Below are positions 44,856-52,472 of a stretch of 64,000 nt of DNA, in pieces; the stretch's first letter is position 1, and each line of letters opens with the position of its first letter. Both the position numbers and the translations under genes were made by a program. The stretch is from Geothrix oryzae (GTDB taxonomy: Bacteria; Acidobacteriota; Holophagae; Holophagales; Holophagaceae). Location of the stretch: NCBI RefSeq assembly GCF_030295385.1, contig NZ_AP027079.1, forward strand, positions 992,001 to 1,056,000, in the 5' to 3' direction. The notes below the pieces were generated by a model, which was not told where the DNA came from, searched no databases, and saw nothing but the letters and a program-made list of their open reading frames with translations.

Positions 44856-45305
44856 TCAGCCCTTTTTCCGGGCCTTTGGGGTGGGCGGGGCGGCTCTTCC
44901 GACGGCTGGTGAAGCCGTGGTGCCCCGCCTGGAGCGTCGGGGCGTCGAAGGCTCACCGCTCCACCGATGGGCCTCGAGGTCGAGGTTGCCTTGGTCATCG
45001 ACCTCAATGCCTTCGTCGCGCAGGCGCCCGATCTGCTCGAAGGCCCCCCACCAGCGGCCCCGGCTGGGGACATAGCCCCGGGTGTTCACCACGCGGTGCC
45101 AGGGCAGGTCCGTGTTTTCCGGCAGGCCCGACAGCACCATGCCCACCTGGCGCGGGCGCTGGGGGAAACCCGCCAGCAGCGCCACCTGGCCGTAGGAGGC
45201 GAGGTGGCCTTCTGGGATCTGCGCCACCACGGCCAGGACCGCGGCGCGGAAATCCCGCGTCGGCGCGGGCGGCTCGAGACGCTTTGCGGGCTTCGGCCTC
45301 GGCAT
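44856..45305 (-). CDS. Alkyltransferase-like protein (ATL), MGMT family without catalytic cysteine
   Basis: A 149-residue protein with the MGMT DNA-binding fold: FRAAVLAVVAQIPEGHLASYGQVALLAG, RQVGMVLSG, then PWHRVVNTRG. Active alkyltransferases have PCHRV; here Trp69 takes the cysteine place, which defines ATL proteins. These bind O6-alkylguanine without repairing it and hand the lesion to nucleotide excision repair. A basic tail (RRSRRGT...KARKKG) may aid DNA binding. The ATG at 45305 lies 4 bases after the DUF2203-type gene stop, so the two form an operon. Confidence 0.88.
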   Translation of the reverse strand: MPRPKPAKRLEPPAPTRDFRAAVLAVVAQIPEGHLASYGQVALLAGFPQRPRQVGMVLSGLPENTDLPWHRVVNTRGYVPSRGRWWGAFEQIGRLRDEGIEVDDQGNLDLEAHRWSGEPSTPRRSRRGTTASPAVGRAAPPTPKARKKG

Positions 45306-45309
45306 CCGG

Positions 45310-45672
45310 CTAGGCCTGCACGCCCGGCCGCTGATCCACGGGCACGCGGGAGCGGAAGCCGCCTTCATAGCTGTGCCAGTGGTCGAGGGCTTCCTCGGGG
45401 TAGGCCCAGCACCAGTAGCCATCGCCGGAATCGAAATCCACCAGCCAGAGGCCCTTCACTTCGGCCTCGAGGTCCTGCATGCTCTGCTGCCAGCTTTGCA
45501 CGAGGACCTGGAGCCGCTCGCGCAGGGCCTCGGATCGCGCCTCGTCCTTGGCGTCCTCCGCCTGGCTCAACTCCTCGGCCAGACTCGCAGCCAGTGTGTA
45601 GACAGGTTCTGTGGTGGCCTTCACCTGGGGCATCAGGGCCCGCGCTTCGTCCAAGGTGAAAATGCGGCCCAT
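45310..45672 (-). CDS. DUF2203-type protein
   Basis: A 120-residue protein beginning FTLDEARALMPQVKATTEPV, with a helical middle (LAEELSQAEDAKDEARSEAL) and the conserved end DLEAEVKGLWLVDFDSGDGYWCWAYPEEALDHWHSYEGGF. This matches the DUF2203 pattern, a short cytosolic protein of unknown function. GGAGG precedes the ATG at 45672. It is divergent from the hypothetical/lpxB pair and cotranscribed with the ATL gene. Confidence 0.82.
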   Translation of the reverse strand: MGRIFTLDEARALMPQVKATTEPVYTLAASLAEELSQAEDAKDEARSEALRERLQVLVQSWQQSMQDLEAEVKGLWLVDFDSGDGYWCWAYPEEALDHWHSYEGGFRSRVPVDQRPGVQA

Positions 45673-45700
45673 GGCGCCTCCGTTGCTCCATGATAAACCC

Positions 45701-46411
45701 ATGCGGTTCGTGCCCCTGATTTCGTCCAGCCTTGATCCCGCGCGCTGGGTTCCCATGGGGCCGCTGGCCCTGGATTGGGACGGCGCCCTCCATGCGGGGT
45801 GGGGCCCGGCCGTGCGCCGGGGCGCCGCCGTGCATGTCGTGCACCTGCCGGGCCGGTCCCCGGTGGAGGAGGCCCTCGAGGTGCTGCGCCACGGCCTGGG
45901 CCCGGATTTCCTCGCCATTCCCGTGAGCCGGCCGGAGACCCGCGAGGCGGGCTTCCGGATCCTCGGCCACCTGGAATCCCTTCTGGAGGCCACCTCGGGG
46001 CGGGGACCGAAGCTGGCCCTGAAGATCGAGGCGGGCGCCGAGGCCGCGCTGGTGGACCTGCTGCGGCAGGCCCGGGCCGAGGCGGTGGGTTTCTGCTGGC
46101 ACCCGGGCACCGCGGATGCCGAGCTGTTGGCGGACCGCCTCTGGTGCGGCGTCTGCGGGCCCGGTTCGGACCTGCGCCCGCTGCAGCGGCTGGGCTACCG
46201 CTGGGACATGGCCCTGCCTGCCACGGATCCCGAGGTCTTCCAGGCCCAGGCGGCGGTGCTGGAGGCGGTCCATCCGCCCGTGCTGTTCCCCGCGGAGATG
46301 CCCGCCACGGCCCTGGGCCGGCCCGTGGTGCCGGATGACAGCGTGGTGTTCGGCAGACACCTCATGCCGGGGCTGGATGGCGATGGTGATGACGTGGGGG
46401 GTCATTCATGA
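45701..46411 (+). CDS. Protein of unknown function upstream of lpxB
   Basis: A 236-residue protein with alternating strands and helices (FVPLISSSLDPARWVPMGPLALDWDG, EEALEVLRHGLGPDFLAIPV, LALKIEAGAEAALVDLLRQARAEAVGFCWHPG), consistent with an alpha/beta fold of unidentified type. No signal peptide is seen. The ribosome-binding site is weak. It overlaps the lpxB start by 4 bases, so it is translationally coupled to lipid A synthesis genes. I do not recognise the family. Confidence 0.65.
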   Translation: MRFVPLISSSLDPARWVPMGPLALDWDGALHAGWGPAVRRGAAVHVVHLPGRSPVEEALEVLRHGLGPDFLAIPVSRPETREAGFRILGHLESLLEATSGRGPKLALKIEAGAEAALVDLLRQARAEAVGFCWHPGTADAELLADRLWCGVCGPGSDLRPLQRLGYRWDMALPATDPEVFQAQAAVLEAVHPPVLFPAEMPATALGRPVVPDDSVVFGRHLMPGLDGDGDDVGGHS

Positions 46412-47535
46412 CGCAGACCCTGCTGGTCATCGCCGGGGAGGACTCCGGCGATCTGCACGGTGCGGAGCTGCTCCGCGAATTGAAGGCCCGGCGCCCGGAT
46501 CTGCGGATCATCGGCGTGGGCGGCCCGCGCATGACCCCCTTACTGGACCGCAAGCTGGCGGATGTGAAGGACCTGGCTGTGGTGGGTTTCGTGGAGGTGA
46601 TCAAGCACCTGCCGCGCCTGAACCGGCTCTTCAAGCAGATCCTGGCTGCCGCGGCGGAAGAGGCCATCGCCGGGGCGCTGCTCATCGACTACCCCGGCTT
46701 CAACCTGCGGCTGGCCAAGGCCCTGCGCAAGCAGCTGCCCAGCGTGAAGCTGCATCAGTATGTGTGCCCCCAGGTGTGGGCCTGGAAGAAGGGCCGCATC
46801 CCGGAACTGGGCCACACCCTGGATACGCTCTACTGCCTCTTCGATTTCGAGCCGGAGCTGTTCCGGGGCTACTCGGTGGAGGCCCGCTTCGTGGGGCATC
46901 CCCTGGTGGAGGTGGTGAAGCCCGAGTGCGACCGCGCCACCTTCTTTTCGGAAGCGGGCCTGGACCCGGCCCGACCCCTCGTGGCGTTGTTGCCGGGCAG
47001 CCGCACGGGCGAGATCCAGCATCTGCTGCCGCCCATGGCTGAGCTGGCGGAGCAGTGGCGGACCACCCGGCCCGAAGTGCAGTGGGTGCTCCCCGTGGCC
47101 CCCACCCTGGATCCGGCCTTCGTGCGCGCCCACCTGAAGGGCGCCCCCGTGACGCTGGTGGAAGGCCGTACTTATGCGGCCCGGGCCCATGCCCAGGCGG
47201 CCCTGGTGGCCTCGGGCACCGCCACCCTGGAGACCGCCCTCCTGGGCACCCCCTTCGCCATCGTCTACAAGCTGAACGCGCTTACCTACCAGATGGCCAA
47301 GCGCATCGTGAGGGTCCCCCACTTCGGCTTGGCCAATGTGGTGGCGCGGCGCGAGGTGGCGCCGGAACTGCTGCAGGACGAGGTCAACCCCGAGCGGCTG
47401 GGTCGGGAGCTGGCCCGGCTGCTGGAGCCCGAGACGGCCCGGCGCCTTCGCGCCGAGCTGGGGGAAGTGCGGGGGCATCTCGGCGAGCCCGGCGCCGCGG
47501 GCCGCGTGGCCGAGGACCTGTTGGGGAAGCTCTGA
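46408..47535 (+). CDS. lpxB: Lipid-A-disaccharide synthase
   Basis: A 375-residue LpxB, a GT19 enzyme joining UDP-diacylglucosamine and lipid X in lipid A synthesis at the inner membrane. Seen: LVIAGEDSGDLHGAELLREL, GVGGPRM, GFVEVIKHLPRL, LLIDYPGFNLRLAK, YVCPQVWAWKKGRIP, FVGHPLVE, ALLPGSRTGEIQHLLPPM and the C-terminal SGTATLETALLGTPFAIVYK. Its presence shows the host is a Gram-negative (diderm) bacterium with LPS. The start overlaps the previous gene (ATGA). Confidence 0.96.
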   Translation: MTQTLLVIAGEDSGDLHGAELLRELKARRPDLRIIGVGGPRMTPLLDRKLADVKDLAVVGFVEVIKHLPRLNRLFKQILAAAAEEAIAGALLIDYPGFNLRLAKALRKQLPSVKLHQYVCPQVWAWKKGRIPELGHTLDTLYCLFDFEPELFRGYSVEARFVGHPLVEVVKPECDRATFFSEAGLDPARPLVALLPGSRTGEIQHLLPPMAELAEQWRTTRPEVQWVLPVAPTLDPAFVRAHLKGAPVTLVEGRTYAARAHAQAALVASGTATLETALLGTPFAIVYKLNALTYQMAKRIVRVPHFGLANVVARREVAPELLQDEVNPERLGRELARLLEPETARRLRAELGEVRGHLGEPGAAGRVAEDLLGKL

Positions 47536-47614
47536 GGCGAATCGGTTCCAAGGCCGAGTTCCGCCCGGCCGAACCTCGCTCCCCCTTGGCGGCATCTGAT
47601 GAGCGGAGGTGCCC

Positions 47615-48130
47615 ATGATTCCTTCCCTGCTGCTGATGCCTGCCTTGCTGCTTCAGGTCCCGGCCCCCCTCCCCGTGGTGGAGGCCAAGGACCTTCCCAC
47701 GGCCCCGCGGGGGCCCATGACGCCCCAGGTGCCGGATGCCGGGGCCGACTCCGGCCTCATGGGCGAGGCCCGCCGGTCCGCGCGCCGGGGGCCTTCCCTC
47801 TCCGCCCTCCAGCTTCCGGCGGGCAGCGTCCGTGTGAAGGACAAGATTCCGGATGTCAGCGGATGGCGGGCCTACGCCATCGAGGTGCCCGCGGGCGGGA
47901 AGGTGAAGGTCCATGTGGTGGAGGGCCGGAAGGCCTGGTTCCGGGTCCTGGCCGTCAATGCGTGGGGCCGCGACGAACAGGGCCTGCTCCAGAACCGGAT
48001 CCATTCCGGCGAGCCCCAGGCCACCTACCAGAACCCCAGCCGGGAGACCCGCACCCTCTACTTCATCGTGGACACCCTGGACGCGAACATGAGCGGCGAG
48101 GCCTTCGAGATCGAAGTCACCCGGGGCTGA
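47615..48130 (+). CDS. Exported protein of unknown function
   Basis: A 171-residue protein with a signal peptide (IPSLLLMPALLLQVPAPLPV) and a Pro-rich spacer. A C-terminal ~90-residue beta-rich domain (WRAYAIEVPAGGKVKVHVVE, RTLYFIVDTLDANMSGEAFEIEV) resembles pre-peptidase-type sandwich domains. GGAGG lies ahead of the ATG at 47615. It follows lpxB by 79 bases. No function can be assigned. Confidence 0.7.
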   Translation: MIPSLLLMPALLLQVPAPLPVVEAKDLPTAPRGPMTPQVPDAGADSGLMGEARRSARRGPSLSALQLPAGSVRVKDKIPDVSGWRAYAIEVPAGGKVKVHVVEGRKAWFRVLAVNAWGRDEQGLLQNRIHSGEPQATYQNPSRETRTLYFIVDTLDANMSGEAFEIEVTRG

Positions 48131-48148
48131 CCGCGGGCCGGCCCGCGG
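48131..48148 (+). terminator. GC-rich palindrome after the exported protein gene
   Basis: An 18-base perfect palindrome (CCGCGGGCC/GGCCCGCGG) begins right after the stop codon. It can form a hairpin with a 7-bp stem and a 4-base loop, but no T-run follows, so intrinsic termination would be weak. Rho or pausing is possible. Confidence 0.3.
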
Positions 48149-48338
48149 ACGCAGGGTTGACCGGTCCTGGACGACCGGACAGAGTCTAGGGAGCTTTTCC
48201 TTCGGCCGCCCGGCAGGACTTCCCGTGGAGCCATCTGGTGCGGTCGGTTTGTCCGCCGCAGGCGCCGTTCTGGCGCAGACGGCTCTTCGGATGCCCGGGC
48301 GCCCCTGCGCCCAGGTCCGCTTCGATCAGGGTGGAACC

Positions 48339-49073
48339 ATGGAAATCAAGGTGCGGCGGATGCTGAGGGTGCTCATGCCGCTGGTCTGCACGGGCATCAG
48401 CCTCCAGGCCGGGGAATGGGAACTGGGCGGTTCATTCGCCATCGGGCAGGAATCGAAGGGGACCATCAGCAGCAACGGCAACTTCCCCGTGATGCCCTAC
48501 ACGGTGGTCACCAGCCGGTTCACGGGCCTGTGGTACCAGGGCGGCGTGCATGTGGGCTACCAGGTGGCCCGCCGGGGCCTTTGGGGACTGTGGCTCCAGG
48601 GCCAGTATTCGGAAGGGTTGTCCCATCCGTCGCTCTACCATTCCGGCGAGAACTACGCGGTCGGTTCCACCCTTCGGGAGACCTACAACGGCTCGGCGGA
48701 CTACAAGTCCACGCTGCTGGGCGTGACCGTGACCCGGCAGCTGCCCGTCGGTGAGGTCGGCCTGAGCCTGGGATCACGCTCCCACGACATGAGCATTTCG
48801 GGGCGGCGCCAGACCCAGGTCAACGGCACCTTCACCTACGACCAGTACTCCGTTAGCCACAACTACCGGGACATGCTCGTCGCCGTCAGCTACACGCTCA
48901 CCCAGGACCAGGGAGGCTTCCGGTCCTTCCAGAAGATCTCCCTGGGCACGGGCTTCGGCTCGTCGATCCCCGCCGTGAATCCGGGGCCGAACGACTGGCG
49001 GATGAGCGAGGCCTACCTGGCGCAGATCCGGCCGAGCCGGGATGTGCGGATCACGCTGGGCGTGCGGCTCTAA
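48339..49073 (+). CDS. Outer-membrane-type beta-barrel protein
   Basis: A 244-residue protein with a signal peptide (MLRVLMPLVCTGISLQA) and alternating aromatic/polar strands throughout (WELGGSFAIGQESKG, GVHVGYQVARRGLWGLWLQGQYS, GVTVTRQLPVGEVGLSLGSRSH, RDVRITLGVRL). The final residues (VRL) resemble an OMP terminal strand, though Leu is less usual than Phe. The ATG at 48339 is at the signal peptide; upstream frame is non-coding. It overlaps tail-to-tail with the next gene by 4 bases. Its function is unknown; a small barrel or porin-like protein is the best guess. Confidence 0.7.
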   Translation: MEIKVRRMLRVLMPLVCTGISLQAGEWELGGSFAIGQESKGTISSNGNFPVMPYTVVTSRFTGLWYQGGVHVGYQVARRGLWGLWLQGQYSEGLSHPSLYHSGENYAVGSTLRETYNGSADYKSTLLGVTVTRQLPVGEVGLSLGSRSHDMSISGRRQTQVNGTFTYDQYSVSHNYRDMLVAVSYTLTQDQGGFRSFQKISLGTGFGSSIPAVNPGPNDWRMSEAYLAQIRPSRDVRITLGVRL

Positions 49074-50275
49074 GGCGCCCCAGATCCCGTCGTGGTGTCG
49101 GGGACTCCCGGAAGCTTCTGGAGGCGCAGCGGCAAGGCATCCCGGAAGGCCCTCTTCAGGGCCGCCGGGGCGCCGTGCCAGGCCTTCTGGGCGGCGGTAC
49201 GGGTGGGGAAGACGCCGTAGCAGGCCTGCCACCAGCGGAAGCCGTCCGGGCGGACATAGGGCAGCACGATGACCTCCGGCGCCTTGGGGCCGGCGGCCCG
49301 GGCCACCTGCTTGAGGCCCGGTGCATGGCCGGAGACCACGAGCCGGAGGGTCCAGGAACCTGCAGGCGCGGCGCTGCGCAGCGCGGCTCCCCGGTGCAGG
49401 GCCTCGGGCAGGTCCATGCGGTCCAGCGGCTTGATGGCCTCCTCCGGATCCGCCAGGTCCTTCTCCGTGAGCACCCGGCGGGGCGCCTCCACGCGGACTT
49501 CGACGCTGCGGGAGGACCCTCCCATGAGGTTGCTCACGCTCAGGGTGTAGACGGTGGTCTTGTCCGGGACCACGGCGATGCTGGACTGGCCGTCCAGCTC
49601 CAGGCCCCCGGGCTCCAGGCGCACCTTGGCGTCCCCCTGGCAGATCCAGCGCAGGTCCACCTGCTCGCCGGGCTTCACCACGGTACGGCTGGCATCGAAG
49701 CTGCAAACCGTGGCGGTGGGGGTTTTGGCGATGGCAAGGGCCTGGTGCCCCAGCACCGCCACCTCCACCGTCCGGCTCTGGCCTCCGGCGGCGTTGTTGG
49801 CGGTGATGGTGTAGCGCGTGCTCTCCAGGGGCGTAACGGTCACTTCGCTCTTGCCGTCCAGTTCCATACCGCCGGGTTCGAGGCGCACCTTGGCGCTGCC
49901 CGCGCATTCCCAGCGCAGCACCACGGGCTCGCCCGGCAGCACGGCCTTGGCGCTGGCGTCGAAGGCGCAGATGCGGGCGGCCTCGCCCAGGGGGAGACCG
50001 GGGGTGACGCGCACCTCCGCGTGGCCCAGTTCCGCGCCTCCCGGGGATCCGTCAAAAAGGCGGTAGGTGGTGGTGTACGACGGGCGGAGGGTCACCTGCG
50101 AACCGCCCGGCAGGATCATGCCGCCCGGTTCCAGGCGCACCCGGGGCACCTGGCAGGTCCAGCGGAGGAGCACCGACTCGCCCGGGCGGACCTCCCTGGG
50201 CTCCACGACGACCGTGCAGGCGGGCGGTGCCTGGACCTGGGCGTAGGCGGCCACGAAGGGCAGGAGGGGGAGCAT
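49070..50275 (-). CDS. Exported protein with three Ig-like repeats and a SPOR-like C-terminus
   Basis: A 401-residue protein. A signal peptide (LPLLPFVAAYAQVQA) precedes three ~90-residue repeats, each containing PGE(P/S/Q)V-L-RW-C (LLRWTCQVP, VLRWECAGS, DLRWICQGD) and VRLEPGGM/L, the pattern of bacterial Ig-like domains. The last ~90 residues (LRLVVSGHAPGLKQVARAAG, WWQACYGVFPTRTAAQKAW) resemble a SPOR-type peptidoglycan-binding domain. The start is taken as ATG at 50275; a TTG at 50296 overlapping the TonB-like stop is the alternative. The operon with TonB-like and ExbD-like genes suggests an envelope role. Confidence 0.72.
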   Translation of the reverse strand: MLPLLPFVAAYAQVQAPPACTVVVEPREVRPGESVLLRWTCQVPRVRLEPGGMILPGGSQVTLRPSYTTTYRLFDGSPGGAELGHAEVRVTPGLPLGEAARICAFDASAKAVLPGEPVVLRWECAGSAKVRLEPGGMELDGKSEVTVTPLESTRYTITANNAAGGQSRTVEVAVLGHQALAIAKTPTATVCSFDASRTVVKPGEQVDLRWICQGDAKVRLEPGGLELDGQSSIAVVPDKTTVYTLSVSNLMGGSSRSVEVRVEAPRRVLTEKDLADPEEAIKPLDRMDLPEALHRGAALRSAAPAGSWTLRLVVSGHAPGLKQVARAAGPKAPEVIVLPYVRPDGFRWWQACYGVFPTRTAAQKAWHGAPAALKRAFRDALPLRLQKLPGVPDTTTGSGAP

Positions 50276-50292
50276 CGTGTGAGTGTAGCCGC

Positions 50293-51108
50293 TCAATTTC
50301 CCAGGTAGGTGAACCAGAAGCGCACGCCAAGGTACTGGCCGTCATAGCCTTCGGGCAACCGCTGGAGCGGTGCGGCGCGGAGGACGGCCATGCGGGCGCT
50401 TTCATCCATGGCGGCGTTGCCGCTGGGCACCTCGATGCGCACCCGGTCGAGGCTGCCGTCCCGGGCGATGCGGAAGTAGATCTGCACGCGGCCCTGGGTG
50501 CTCGACACCCGGTTCCAGTTGGAAGTGATGCGGGCCTGGACCTGCTGGAGGTACCAGACGAAGGGGAAGTTGCCATCCACCCCGCCCACGAGGCCCACGC
50601 CCCCCTGCACGCCGGCGCTGGGGTTGAGGCCGGGGATGCCGCTGCCGGCGCCGAAGGCCGCGCCGTTCCCCGAACCCACGGCGCCGGCCACGGGATTGGG
50701 TGTGGCTGTCTTGCCCTTGGCGGCGGTGGTGCCGGTGCCCTGGCTGGCGGCATCCTTGCTGTCGCCCCGGGCGGCGGACTTGGTGGTCTTCGTGGCGAAG
50801 GGGTCGGGGGCCGTGGCGGAAGGCGAGGTGTCGCGGACGGGTGCCACCTCCTCCACGCGCCGCAGGCGCTCGCCGGTCTTGCCGACCTCCATGGCGTCCG
50901 ACCCGCCGGAAGTGCCGCCCATGGCCGCAGGCAGGTTCACCCAGGTGACCTTGGCCTCCTCGGGCTGGTCCGAAGAGCCGCCCCGAGGCCAGAAGAAGGC
51001 CACCCCCACGGCGAGGTGCAGGGCCAGGCTCAGGGCCAGGCCCGATGACCATCCCAGCTCGCCCAGATGGGAGCGGCTGCGGAGGTAGGCCTGGAGGTCC
51101 TGGCTCAT
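50293..51108 (-). CDS. TonB-family C-terminal-domain protein
   Basis: A 271-residue protein: one N-terminal TM anchor ([18 protein letters not shown]), a flexible Ser/Thr/Gly/Ala-rich periplasmic linker (~50-170), then a TonB/TolA-like C-terminal domain ([63 protein letters not shown]). It transmits proton-motive energy to outer-membrane partners, or acts like TolA. Its start overlaps the ExbD-like stop by 4 bases. The TolA-type pattern favours a Tol-Pal-like role, but no TolQ/ExbB gene is in the window. Confidence 0.87.
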   Translation of the reverse strand: MSQDLQAYLRSRSHLGELGWSSGLALSLALHLAVGVAFFWPRGGSSDQPEEAKVTWVNLPAAMGGTSGGSDAMEVGKTGERLRRVEEVAPVRDTSPSATAPDPFATKTTKSAARGDSKDAASQGTGTTAAKGKTATPNPVAGAVGSGNGAAFGAGSGIPGLNPSAGVQGGVGLVGGVDGNFPFVWYLQQVQARITSNWNRVSSTQGRVQIYFRIARDGSLDRVRIEVPSGNAAMDESARMAVLRAAPLQRLPEGYDGQYLGVRFWFTYLGN

Positions 51109-51545
51109 TTCGCGTCGGCGCCGAGGGAGGCGGGCGGAGCGGCGGGCGCGGCGGCGGTGACGAAGCCCACCTGGGTGAAGCCCGCCTCCCGGATGGCGTC
51201 CACCACCTGGATGACGCGGCCGTAGGGCACATTGTGGTCCGCGCGCACCAGCACGGGGCGCTTGCCGCCGCTCTGGGCCCGGGCCTTCAGCTGGTTGGCC
51301 AGCACGGGCAGGGCCATGAAGGCCTTGTCGAACTGCAGGCGGCCGTCGAAGGTGACGGACACCGTGAGGGCCTCGCTCTCCAGGTTCCGGCCCGTGCGGC
51401 TTTCGGGCAGCTTCACATCCACGCCCGTGGTCATCATGGGCGCCGCGATCATGAAGATGATCAGCAGCACCAGCATCACATCGATGAGGGGCGTCATGTT
51501 GATGTCGGCCATGGCGCCGCGCCTGGATCCTGGGGTGAAGGACAT
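51105..51545 (-). CDS. ExbD/TolR-family biopolymer transporter
   Basis: A 146-residue protein with one TM segment, [24 protein letters not shown], which holds the conserved Asp of the proton channel ([12 protein letters not shown]). A periplasmic domain follows ([33 protein letters not shown]). It pairs with an ExbB/TolQ partner to harvest proton-motive force. No ExbB/TolQ gene lies upstream; the 65 bases before its start hold nothing. Confidence 0.92.
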   Translation of the reverse strand: MSFTPGSRRGAMADINMTPLIDVMLVLLIIFMIAAPMMTTGVDVKLPESRTGRNLESEALTVSVTFDGRLQFDKAFMALPVLANQLKARAQSGGKRPVLVRADHNVPYGRVIQVVDAIREAGFTQVGFVTAAAPAAPPASLGADAK

Positions 51546-51609
51546 GGAACTCCCGGACTGAGGGTTCCAGTCTAGCGCGGCGCGGGTGGGCGAGTCCGGC
51601 GGCCGATCT

Positions 51610-52464
51610 CTAAATGGCCACCGGCGTCACGGCGTACTTCCCCTTCGCATCGCGGCTGACGGTGCCGGCCGGGAAGTCGGGATCATGCTCGAAGATGCAG
51701 ACGGTGCCCGTGCCTGCGACTTCCTGAAGCAGCTTCTGGCGCTCGTTCACGCAGGTGACGACATCCAGGTCGTAGCCCATGACCCAGGCAGGCTGGATGT
51801 GGCGGGCGGTGGGGATGAGGTCGGCCAGGTAGACCAGGCGCTGGCCGCCGCCCTCGATCACCACATTCTGCAGGCCCTCGATGTGGCCGGGGGCGGGGCG
51901 CACGGAGATGCCGGGGAGGAGCTCGGTCGTGCCGTCCACGGTGTCGAGGAGGCCCGCGGCCTCCAGGGGCTCCCAGTTCTGTGGCAGGTAGCTGGCCTTC
52001 ACCCGCAGGTGGGGGTGCTTCGCGTCGGCGAGATCCTTCGCCTGCACCACATGGCGGGCGTTGGGAAAGCTGGGGACGAGCCCGCCGGCCGCGTCGAAGC
52101 GCGTGCTGCCGCCCGCGTGGTCGAAGTGCAGGTGGGTCAGGATGCAGAGGGTGATGTCCGCGGGCTTCACGCCGTGTTTCGCAAGGTTCGCATCCAGCAC
52201 GCCCCGGCCCTCGAACTTGAAGCGGGCCATGAAGTCGTCGGTCTCCTTGTCGCCGTTGCCGTTGTCCACGAGGATGATGTGCTTCTTCCCATCCACCTCG
52301 CCGCGGATCAGCAGGCAGTTGGTGGCCATGAGGATCTGGTTCTCCTCGTCGGCGGGATAGAGCTTGTTCCAGACGACCTTCGGCACCGTGCCGAACATGG
52401 CACCGCCGTCCAGCCGGAAGGTGCCGCCGCTGACGATCTGGACATCCCAGGGACCGAACTGCAT
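51610..52464 (-). CDS. Metallo-beta-lactamase-fold hydrolase
   Basis: A 284-residue MBL-fold protein. The metal motif is THLHFDHAG (HxHxDH), with further ligands in PGHIEGL and [11 protein letters not shown] and a C-terminal FEHDPDF. The N-terminus ([18 protein letters not shown]) resembles quorum-quenching lactonase or AttM-like members, but the substrate cannot be told. The ATG at 52464 lies 8 bases after the stop of the keto-acid dehydrogenase E1 gene, suggesting cotranscription. Confidence 0.87.
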   Translation of the reverse strand: MQFGPWDVQIVSGGTFRLDGGAMFGTVPKVVWNKLYPADEENQILMATNCLLIRGEVDGKKHIILVDNGNGDKETDDFMARFKFEGRGVLDANLAKHGVKPADITLCILTHLHFDHAGGSTRFDAAGGLVPSFPNARHVVQAKDLADAKHPHLRVKASYLPQNWEPLEAAGLLDTVDGTTELLPGISVRPAPGHIEGLQNVVIEGGGQRLVYLADLIPTARHIQPAWVMGYDLDVVTCVNERQKLLQEVAGTGTVCIFEHDPDFPAGTVSRDAKGKYAVTPVAI

Positions 52465-52472
52465 GGAGACTC

